Below, piece by piece: positions 15,028 through 21,108 of a stretch of DNA of 26,489 nucleotides; the first letter of the stretch is position 1, and each line of letters starts with the position of its first letter. The DNA is from JANPJV01 sp031425695 (GTDB lineage Bacteria > Pseudomonadota > Gammaproteobacteria > Xanthomonadales > SZUA-5), in contig JANPJV010000146.1 of the NCBI GenBank assembly GCA_031425695.1, positions 1-26,489 on the forward strand, in the 5' to 3' direction. The notes under the pieces are model-generated. The model searched no databases and was not told the origin of the DNA. It was given only the letters and a program-made list of their open reading frames with translations. Made by a program: the position numbers and the translations under genes.

Positions 15028-16419
15028 ATGTTGAGGAAAGAGCGCGTGCTGGAGCCCATCCGCGAGGCCAAGAACTGGAGCCCCAAGTCCTGGGCGCAAC
15101 GCACCGCGCTCCAGCAGCCCCATTACCTCGATCCTGACGCCCTCGAGACGCAACTGCGCGAGCTGCGTCAGCTGCCGCCACTGGTGACCTCCTGGGAGAT
15201 CCTGCAGCTCAAGCAGGAGATCGCCGACGCCGCCGAGGGCCGCCGTTTTCTGCTGCAGGGCGGCGATTGCGCTGAGAATTTTGCCGACTGCAACAGCCCG
15301 CACATCGCCAATCGGCTGAAGGTCTTGCTGCAGATGAGCCTGGTGCTCGTGCACGGACTCAAGCAGCCCATCGTGCGCATCGGCCGCTTTGCCGGACAGT
15401 ACGCCAAGCCGCGCTCAACCGACAGCGAGACGCGCGATGGCATCACCCTGCCGAGCTACCGCGGTGACCTGGTCAACGCGCCGGAGTTCACCCCGGAAGC
15501 GCGCCTGCCCGATCCCAAGCGCCTGGTCGAAGCGCATTCGCGCTCGGCCATGACCATGAACTTCGTGCGTGCGCTGATCGATGGCGGCTTTGCTGATCTG
15601 CACCATCCCGAATACTGGAATCTCGACTGGGTCCAGCACTCGCCTTTCGAGCGCGAGTACCGCGACATGGTGCGCTCCATCGGTGATGCCGTGCGCTTCA
15701 TGGAAAGCGTCGGCGGGGCGCCGATCGGCAGTCTGCGCCGGGTGGATTTCTATACTTCACACGAAGCACTGCTGCTGCACTACGAGGAAGCCGTCACCCG
15801 CCAGGTTCCGCGCCAATGGGGCTGGTTCAACCTGTCGACGCATTTCCCGTGGATCGGCATGCGCACCGCCGCGCTCGATGGTGCCCACGTCGAATATTGC
15901 CGCGGCATTCGCAATCCGATCGGCATCAAGATCGGACCGTCGACCAGCTCTGACCAGTTGCTGCGCCTGATCGACACGCTCAACCCCGACAACGAGAGCG
16001 GTCGCCTGACCCTGATCCACCGCATGGGGGCAACCAAGATTGCCGAGCACCTGCCGCGCCTGATCGAATCGGTGCGTTCGCACGGCAAGCGCGTGCTCTG
16101 GTGCTGCGATCCGATGCACGGCAACACCGAGAGCGTCGCCAACGGCGTCAAGACACGTCGCTTCGAAAACATCCGCGCCGAGCTCGACCTCGCCTTCGAC
16201 ATCCACGCCCAATCCGGCTCCCGCCTCGGCGGCGCCCACCTCGAGCTTACCGGCGAAAACGTCACCGAGTGCATGGGCGGCGCCCGCGACCTCACCGAGA
16301 TCGACCTGCAACGCGCCTACACCTCCACCGTCGACCCGCGCCTCAACTACGAACAGGCGCTCGAAATCGCCATGCTCATCGTCCGCAAACAGGGCGCTCG
16401 GGTGACCGACGCGATGTGA
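15028..16419 (+). CDS. 3-deoxy-7-phosphoheptulonate (DAHP) synthase, class II
   Basis: This enzyme condenses phosphoenolpyruvate and erythrose 4-phosphate, the first step of the shikimate pathway to aromatic amino acids, in the cytoplasm. The 463-residue product matches the class II (plant-type) family rather than the E. coli AroF/G/H type. Visible blocks are WSPKSWAQRTALQQPHY, GGDCAENFADC with the metal-site Cys81, RIGRFAGQYAKPRS, LPSYRGDLVN, CRGIRNPIGIKIGPS, and the metal-binding CCDPMHGN region. Class II enzymes are typical of xanthomonads, actinobacteria and plants. In M. tuberculosis the gene is called aroG; naming varies, so no symbol is given. Confidence 0.95.
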   Translation: MLRKERVLEPIREAKNWSPKSWAQRTALQQPHYLDPDALETQLRELRQLPPLVTSWEILQLKQEIADAAEGRRFLLQGGDCAENFADCNSPHIANRLKVLLQMSLVLVHGLKQPIVRIGRFAGQYAKPRSTDSETRDGITLPSYRGDLVNAPEFTPEARLPDPKRLVEAHSRSAMTMNFVRALIDGGFADLHHPEYWNLDWVQHSPFEREYRDMVRSIGDAVRFMESVGGAPIGSLRRVDFYTSHEALLLHYEEAVTRQVPRQWGWFNLSTHFPWIGMRTAALDGAHVEYCRGIRNPIGIKIGPSTSSDQLLRLIDTLNPDNESGRLTLIHRMGATKIAEHLPRLIESVRSHGKRVLWCCDPMHGNTESVANGVKTRRFENIRAELDLAFDIHAQSGSRLGGAHLELTGENVTECMGGARDLTEIDLQRAYTSTVDPRLNYEQALEIAMLIVRKQGARVTDAM

Positions 16420-16431
16420 GGTCTGGCAAAG

Positions 16432-16603
16432 AGCACACGAGCAGAAAGCGAGAAGCTTTTATCCGCAGATTAAGAGCCGATTAGCGCAGATTGGAAGCAA
16501 GCACTCTGACGCCTCGGACCTCCCTGCGCCTGCGCTCCTAATCTGCGTAACTCTGCGTAAATCTGCGAAATCTGCGGATAAAGGCTTTCGGCTTTTGCCG
16601 CAG
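16432..16603. repeat. Palindromic CAGATT-unit repeat element, copy 1
   Basis: The left arm 16453-16471 is complementary at 18 of 19 positions to the right arm 16569-16587. Inside, the right half holds four units resembling AATCTGCGTA starting at 16540, 16550, 16560 and about 16570, a 10-base period. The left half has CGCAGATT at 16464-16471 and 16485-16492. The element fills most of the gap between the convergent DAHP synthase and reductase genes. Its left flank and loop-proximal part resemble the element at 20945-21099, so the two belong to one family. Confidence 0.8.
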
Positions 16604-16612
16604 TTCGCATCC

Positions 16613-17377
16613 TCAATCCATGAAGTAGCCGCCGTTCACCGGGATGTTGGCGCCGGTGATGAAGCCGGCGGTCTCGGCGGTGAGGAAGTCGACGGTGCGG
16701 GCGATCTCATGGGGTTCGCCGAGTCGGCCAACGGGGATCTTGGCGATGATTTCTTCGCGGATCTTCTCGCTCATCTGCATGACCAACTGGGTGCGACAGT
16801 AGCCGGGCGAGACGGAGTTGACGGTGACGCCCTTGCGGGCGACTTCACGGGCGAGCGCCATGGTGAAGCCGTGCATCCCCGCCTTGGCGGCAGAGTTATT
16901 GGTCTGCCCGAACTGGCCGGTTTGCCCGTTGACAGAACTGATGTTGACGATGCGGCCGAAGCCACGGTCGCACATGCCATCGACGAATTGCCGGGTGAGA
17001 TTGAAGACCCCGTCGAGGTTGACCCGAATCACGTCGGACCATTGCCGCACATCCATCTTGCGCAGCGTGGTATCGCGGGTGATTCCGGCTGCGTTGACCA
17101 GGATGTCGACCTCACCGTGGTGGCCGCGCACGCGGTCCGCAAAGGCCACGCATTGATCGAAGTCGGCGACGTTCAAGGCTTCGAACTGGACCTGCCCATC
17201 GAGATCGGCCATGGCCTGGCGGAAGTCGTCGACGCGCTCGCTGCGGGTGTCGAGATCCGCCGCAATCACCCGTCGGCCCGAATGCGCGAGCTGCCTGCAG
17301 ATTTCCGATCCCAGCCCACCGATCCCGCCAGTGACCACTGCCAACCTTTCCAGACCTGCGCTCACGCCCGACTCCAT
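16613..17377 (-). CDS. PhaB-like SDR (acetoacetyl-CoA reductase family) lacking the catalytic Tyr
   Basis: PhaB enzymes reduce acetoacetyl-CoA to (R)-3-hydroxybutyryl-CoA for PHB synthesis. The 254-residue product is a clear short-chain dehydrogenase of this family: TGGIGGLG cofactor loop, NAAGITRDTTLRKM, NISSVNGQTGQFGQT with the catalytic Ser region, and MHGFTMALAREVARKGVTVN. The expected YxxxK motif reads NSAAK: Asn161 (codon 16895-16897) replaces the catalytic Tyr, while Lys165 remains. Asp residues after the second beta strand (AADLD) suggest NADH preference, an inference. The start may instead be the GTG at 17363-17365, which has GGAG six bases upstream; numbering then drops by four. It lies downstream of phaR behind its own promoter. 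Confidence 0.88.
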   Translation of the reverse strand: MESGVSAGLERLAVVTGGIGGLGSEICRQLAHSGRRVIAADLDTRSERVDDFRQAMADLDGQVQFEALNVADFDQCVAFADRVRGHHGEVDILVNAAGITRDTTLRKMDVRQWSDVIRVNLDGVFNLTRQFVDGMCDRGFGRIVNISSVNGQTGQFGQTNNSAAKAGMHGFTMALAREVARKGVTVNSVSPGYCRTQLVMQMSEKIREEIIAKIPVGRLGEPHEIARTVDFLTAETAGFITGANIPVNGGYFMD

Positions 17378-17383
17378 CGACTG

Positions 17384-17394
17384 CTGCGATGCAG
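17384..17394. promoter_or_regulatory. Candidate PhaR operator CTGC-N3-GCAG
   Basis: CTGCGATGCAG is a perfect palindrome of the form CTGC-N3-GCAG, the motif I recall being reported for PhaR binding in Rhodobacter. It sits 7 bases before the reductase ATG and just downstream of its -10 box, at about +4 to +14, where a bound repressor would block initiation. The neighbouring gene encodes PhaR. A further CTGCAG (17418-17423) lies in the promoter spacer. Confidence 0.6.
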
Positions 17395-17404
17395 CAAGCG
17401 GCGC

Positions 17405-17433
17405 ATGCTAGGAGTGCCTGCAGCGAGCGTCAA
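17405..17433 (-). promoter_or_regulatory. Sigma-70 promoter of the Tyr-less reductase gene
   Basis: Read on the minus strand, TTGACG (17428-17433) and TAGCAT (17405-17410) are separated by exactly 17 bases. Transcription would start near 17398, about 20 bases before the ATG at 17377. The promoter lies in the short gap after phaR, so the reductase gene can be transcribed independently. Confidence 0.6.
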
Positions 17434-17464
17434 TCGTCCGAAAAGGCAGGAACCACAGGCGGAA

Positions 17465-18037
17465 TCAGGGCTTGCCGCGCGTACGGCTGCTTGCTGCAGC
17501 GCCCGGTGACGGCGTAGGCGTTGGCGTCGATCGTGGCTTCTCTTGCCCAGGCGCAGCACTTGCGGCCGGCGCCGCCCCGGGTACGCCAGGCGAACCCGGG
17601 ATGCCCTTTCCGAAGCCCTGCTGCAATTGCCGCCAGAGCTCGATATTGCGTTCGGTCAGGTCGCTCATCACCGTCCATGGCGACTGTCCGAGCAGGGTGT
17701 TGAGCTGCTGGCGGAACTGCTGCTGTTGGTCCAGAAAAGTCTGCATGCTGCGTTCGAGATAGCTGCCCATGAAGCCCTGCAGCGAGTCGCCGTAGAAGCG
17801 GATCAGCTGGGACAGCAGGTTGGCGCTCAGGAGCGGTTGCCCGTGCTCCTCGCGCTCGGTGATGATCTGCAGCAGCACCTGCCGGGTCAGGTCTTGGTTG
17901 GTCTTGGCGTCGTGGACCTCGAAGATCTCGCTGTCCTGCACTAACTGGCGAATGTCCTCCAGCGTCACGTACGAAGAAATTTCGGTGTCGTAGAGCCGCC
18001 GGTTGGGATATTTCTTGATGATGCGCAGACGGGACAT
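17465..18037 (-). CDS. phaR: Polyhydroxyalkanoate synthesis repressor PhaR
   Basis: PhaR is a cytoplasmic repressor that binds DNA when PHB is scarce and leaves it to bind nascent PHB granules, releasing phasin and phaR expression. The 190 residues begin MSRLRIIKKYPNRRLYDTEISSYVTLEDI, the DNA-binding domain signature. The PHB-accumulation domain follows: VLLQIITEREEHGQPLLSANLL, then IRFYGDSLQGFMGSYLERSMQTFLDQQ. From about residue 145 the tail is rich in Pro, Ala, Gly and Thr and looks disordered. It lies between two PhaB-like genes on the same strand. No phaC, phaA or phasin gene is present in the window. Confidence 0.94.
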   Translation of the reverse strand: MSRLRIIKKYPNRRLYDTEISSYVTLEDIRQLVQDSEIFEVHDAKTNQDLTRQVLLQIITEREEHGQPLLSANLLSQLIRFYGDSLQGFMGSYLERSMQTFLDQQQQFRQQLNTLLGQSPWTVMSDLTERNIELWRQLQQGFGKGIPGSPGVPGAAPAASAAPGQEKPRSTPTPTPSPGAAASSRTRGKP

Positions 18038-18094
18038 CGGAGCCTTTGCGTGCGTGGGACCTGGCCGCGGGAGCGTACCTCAAGCGCGCCCCAG

Positions 18095-18116
18095 CAAAGC
18101 GCGCCGGCGCACTTTG
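18095..18116. promoter_or_regulatory. 22-bp palindrome upstream of phaR
   Basis: CAAAG-c-GCGCC joins GGCGC-a-CTTTG as an almost perfect palindrome, with one mismatched pair. It lies 58 bases upstream of the phaR start and downstream of the phaB stop. It could be an operator for an autoregulator or a hairpin ending the phaB transcript, though no T-run follows in the minus direction. Confidence 0.4.
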
Positions 18117-18188
18117 TTGACATGCGCGCCAGCGATCCCGATCAAGTCGATGAGTGGACGGGCGCCCAGGGTCGGTGCGCCCGGCACT

Positions 18189-18929
18189 TTACCACCCCAT
18201 GTAGTGACCGCCATTAATCGAAAGATTGGCGCCGGTGATCCATGCAGCCTCGTCCGCGATGAAGAACGAGACCGCATACGCGATCTCGTCGGGCGTGCCG
18301 AGGCGCCCGGTCGGGATCTGCGCGACGATCTTGGCGCGCACGTCTTCAGGCACCGCCATCACCATTTCCGTCCCGACATAGCCTGGCGAAACCGTGTTGA
18401 CGGTGATTCCAAACTTGGCGCTTTCCTGCGCCAGCGAGATGGTGAAGCCATGCATGCCGGCCTTGGAAGCCGCGTAGTTTGCTTGGCCGTACTGGCCCTT
18501 CTGGCCGTTGATCGACGAGATCTGCACGATGCGACCCCACATGCGCGCGCGCATGCCTTCGATCACATTGCGTGTCACGTTGTAGCAGCCGGTGAGATTG
18601 GTATCGATGACATCCGACCATTGCCCAGCGGACATGCGGTGAAAAGTGGTGTCCCGGGTGATGCCGGCGTTGTTGACCAGGATATCGATGGGTCCCAGCT
18701 GGCCTTCGATCTCCTTGACCATGTTCTGGCTGGACGCGAAATCGGCGACATCGCCCGGTACGATCAGGCATTCGATGCCGTCTGCACGCAGCTTTTCCTG
18801 CCAAGCGCGGGCCTTGTCCTCGCTCCGATAATTGGTGGCGACACGATGACCGGCCCGGGCCAGGCGCTGGATCATTGCCGTGCCGATCCCGCCAGTACCA
18901 CCCGTGACCAGCGCTACGCGGCTTGTCAT
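18189..18929 (-). CDS. phbB: Acetoacetyl-CoA reductase PhaB (NADPH type)
   Basis: This cytoplasmic enzyme reduces acetoacetyl-CoA to (R)-3-hydroxybutyryl-CoA, the second step of PHB synthesis. With the ATG at 18929, behind a strong GGGAGGAGAG site, it has 246 residues, the length of the Ralstonia enzyme. It shows TGGTGGIG, NNAGITRDTTFHRM, ISSINGQKGQYGQ and an intact catalytic motif YAASK. Basic and polar residues after beta 2 (NYRSEDKAR) suggest NADPH use. A longer frame to 18974 exists but has no ribosome site. It is paralogous to the Tyr-less copy on the other side of phaR. Confidence 0.94.
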   Translation of the reverse strand: MTSRVALVTGGTGGIGTAMIQRLARAGHRVATNYRSEDKARAWQEKLRADGIECLIVPGDVADFASSQNMVKEIEGQLGPIDILVNNAGITRDTTFHRMSAGQWSDVIDTNLTGCYNVTRNVIEGMRARMWGRIVQISSINGQKGQYGQANYAASKAGMHGFTISLAQESAKFGITVNTVSPGYVGTEMVMAVPEDVRAKIVAQIPTGRLGTPDEIAYAVSFFIADEAAWITGANLSINGGHYMGW

Positions 18930-18956
18930 AGTTGCTCTCCTCCCAGAATGGCGCGA

Positions 18957-18962
18957 ATTGTA
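18957..18962 (-). promoter_or_regulatory. Possible -10 box for phbB
   Basis: On the minus strand TACAAT (18957-18962) lies 27 bases before the phbB ATG and ahead of the strong ribosome site. No good -35 hexamer is visible at the right spacing, so this is only a candidate. Confidence 0.3.
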
Positions 18963-19031
18963 CACAGAGCGCATACATGATCGGCAGGCGCCACTGCACC
19001 AATTTGGGTTTGACCGGTTGGCCGATGGGCG

Positions 19032-19919
19032 TCAGGCCATTCGCATGGCTTCATGGCTCGGCACGCTGACATTCGGCTGCCGCGGAACGCGCGCGATGTT
19101 CCACCGATCGGCGGCTGCGCGCAGCCACGCTGACAGCTCGAGCCCGATATCTGGAACCTGCTGGCCGAGCAGCCGGGCGGCCTGGGCCAGGGTCTGCACC
19201 GGCGCGCCGACCTGAGCGCCAGGCGCGAGGTTTTGCTTGCTGAGCTTGGCGCCTGTCGCGTCCACCAACAGCGGGATGTGCGCATAGCGCGGGGCCGGCA
19301 ATCCGAGCACACGCTGCAGATGGACCTGTCGCGCGGTCGAATCCAGGAGGTCGCAACCACGCACGACATCGGTGATCCCTTGGGCTGCATCGTCCACCAC
19401 GACTGCCAGTTGATAGGCGATCAACCCGTCGCGGCGACGGAGCACGAAATCGCCGACGTCGCGAGCCAGATTCTGCGACTGCGGCCCGCGAATGCGATCT
19501 TCGAACTCGATGTCGTGCTCCGGCACGCGCAGACGTATGGCCGCCGGGCGCCGGCCTGAAAGGTGACACGGTCCCCGATGGATGCCGCTCACTGCCAAGA
19601 GATCACTGCGACTGCAGCGGCATTCAAACGCTTCGCCGCGGGTCAGCAACTGCTCGATGACCTGCTCATGTAACTCCCGCTGCCGGCTTTGCCAGAGCAC
19701 CGGCTCGGGCGAGCGCAGTCCGAGCGCGTCGAGATCGCGGAGGATCGCCTGGGCCGCGCCTGCCGGCTCGCGCGGTGGGTCGATGTCTTCCATCCGCACC
19801 AGCCAGGTCCCACCTGCATGCTGCGCATCGGCCCAGCTGGCGAAGGCGGCGAGCACCGAGCCCTGGTGCAGCGCTCCGCTCGGAGATGGCGCAAAGCGAC
19901 CGCGGTAATGCGGGCTCAC
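19032..19919 (-). CDS. gluQ: Glutamyl-queuosine tRNA(Asp) synthetase
   Basis: GluQ-RS is a truncated glutamyl-tRNA synthetase paralogue that activates Glu and attaches it to queuosine at the wobble position of tRNA-Asp. The 295 residues lack an anticodon-binding domain, as expected. RFAPSPSG and ALHQGS form the HIGH-like region, VRMEDIDPPR follows, and KLSKQN (Lys225-Lys228) is the KMSKS equivalent. Cys100, Cys102 and Cys118 fit the zinc site; the usual Tyr ligand position appears to be His114. The start is GTG with no clear ribosome site. The gene is divergent from htpX and 102 bases upstream of phbB. Confidence 0.92.
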   Translation of the reverse strand: MSPHYRGRFAPSPSGALHQGSVLAAFASWADAQHAGGTWLVRMEDIDPPREPAGAAQAILRDLDALGLRSPEPVLWQSRQRELHEQVIEQLLTRGEAFECRCSRSDLLAVSGIHRGPCHLSGRRPAAIRLRVPEHDIEFEDRIRGPQSQNLARDVGDFVLRRRDGLIAYQLAVVVDDAAQGITDVVRGCDLLDSTARQVHLQRVLGLPAPRYAHIPLLVDATGAKLSKQNLAPGAQVGAPVQTLAQAARLLGQQVPDIGLELSAWLRAAADRWNIARVPRQPNVSVPSHEAMRMA

Positions 19920-20063
19920 CCGCGTAACTCGATTGCAAGCCTGTCACATCGGCGCAGGCAAGATCGCGCCGGCTGAGTGTAGGCCGGCGTCGTTCGAAGC
20001 CAACGCCACCCGGCCGCAATAACCGGCAGAGCCGGATTTTCTGATTCTGGGTGGAGAGCTTCC

Positions 20064-20939
20064 ATGTCACGCATTCTGCTGTTTCTGGGCACCAATCTGG
20101 CAGTCCTGGTGGTGCTCGGCATCGTCATGCGCGTACTCGGGCCGATGTTCGGCATCGATCCGCGCGGCGCAGTCGGCATCCTCATCATGGCCGCGATCAT
20201 CGGTTTCGTCGGCTCGTTCATCTCGCTGGCGATGTCCAAATCAATGGCCAAGCGCAGTACCGGTGCGATCGTCATCGAATCACCGCGCACGGCCGAGGAA
20301 CGGTGGTTGCTCGAGACTGTTGGACGCCAGGCCCAAGCCGCCGGAATCCGTACGCCCGAAGTGGCGATCTACAACGCGCCCGACCTCAATGCCTTTGCCA
20401 CCGGCATGAACCGCAACAAGGCATTGGTCGCGGTGAGCACGGGGCTGATCGCGAACATGTCCCGGGACGAGGTCGAAGCCGTGCTGGCCCATGAGATCAG
20501 CCATGTGGCCAATGGCGACATGGTCACGCTCGCGCTGCTCCAGGGCGTGCTCAATACCTTCGTGATCTTCCTCTCGCGCATCCTTGGTCAAGTCATCGAC
20601 CAGGCCATCTTCCGTCGCGAAGGCGGTAGCCACGGCATTGGCTATTTCATGGTGGTGATGGTGCTCGAAATCCTGTTTGGCGTGCTCGCGACCATCATCG
20701 CGATGTGGTTCTCGCGCCAGCGCGAATTTCGTGCCGACGCTGGCGGCGCCACTCTCGCCGGACGCGAAAAGATGATCGGCGCGCTCTCGCGCCTGCAACT
20801 CAACCGCAACCAGACCGCACTACCGGAAGAGGTCCAGGCCTTCGGTATTTCCGGCCAGGTAAAAAAGGGACTCAAGGCGCTGTTCATGAGCCACCCGCCG
20901 CTGGAAGTGCGCATCCAGGCGCTGCGGGCGGCGGGGTGA
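20064..20939 (+). CDS. htpX: Membrane protease HtpX
   Basis: HtpX is an inner-membrane zinc metalloprotease that helps degrade misfolded membrane proteins and is often stress-induced. The 291-residue product (E. coli 293) has two N-terminal membrane segments (about 4-24 and 36-56). The catalytic HEISH motif is His143, Glu144 and His147, with Glu221 in REFRADAGGA as third zinc ligand, and two more hydrophobic stretches lie between. GGAG precedes the ATG at 20064. A small CCGGC-AGA-GCCGG hairpin with an ATTTT tail (20023-20040) lies in its leader. No clear promoter was recognised in the 144-base divergent gap with gluQ. Confidence 0.95.
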   Translation: MSRILLFLGTNLAVLVVLGIVMRVLGPMFGIDPRGAVGILIMAAIIGFVGSFISLAMSKSMAKRSTGAIVIESPRTAEERWLLETVGRQAQAAGIRTPEVAIYNAPDLNAFATGMNRNKALVAVSTGLIANMSRDEVEAVLAHEISHVANGDMVTLALLQGVLNTFVIFLSRILGQVIDQAIFRREGGSHGIGYFMVVMVLEILFGVLATIIAMWFSRQREFRADAGGATLAGREKMIGALSRLQLNRNQTALPEEVQAFGISGQVKKGLKALFMSHPPLEVRIQALRAAG

Positions 20940-20944
20940 GCTTT

Positions 20945-21099
20945 GGACAGCACAAAAGCATTGCAGGAGCGTTTTAACCACAGATTACGCAGATTTCGCA
21001 GATTGGCGCCACGCGAGTGGTTGTTCGAATTCGCTCTTAATCTGCGTCAATCTGCGTAATCTGTGGTTCCAACGCTCTTGCTGCGCCTTTGTGCTTTCC
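20945..21099. repeat. Palindromic CAGATT-unit repeat element, copy 2
   Basis: The core arms 20976-20995 and 21049-21068 are perfect 20-base inverted complements. The pairing extends outward without gaps from 20945-20975 to 21069-21099 at 23 of 31 positions, and inward through one more unit on each side. The left arm reads as three 9-base units (20979, 20988, 20997) of the type CGCAGATTN. The element lies between convergent htpX and fimX. It shares AGCACA-N2-AGCA in its left flank and CGCTC-Y-TAATCTGCG near the loop with copy 1. Confidence 0.85.
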
Positions 21100-21108
21100 C
21101 CCCAAACG

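Noticed and set aside
16540..16580. CRISPR-like array from regularly spaced AATCTGCG units
   Set aside because: Units are only about 10 bases with no spacers, and they form inverted arms; this is a palindromic repeat element.
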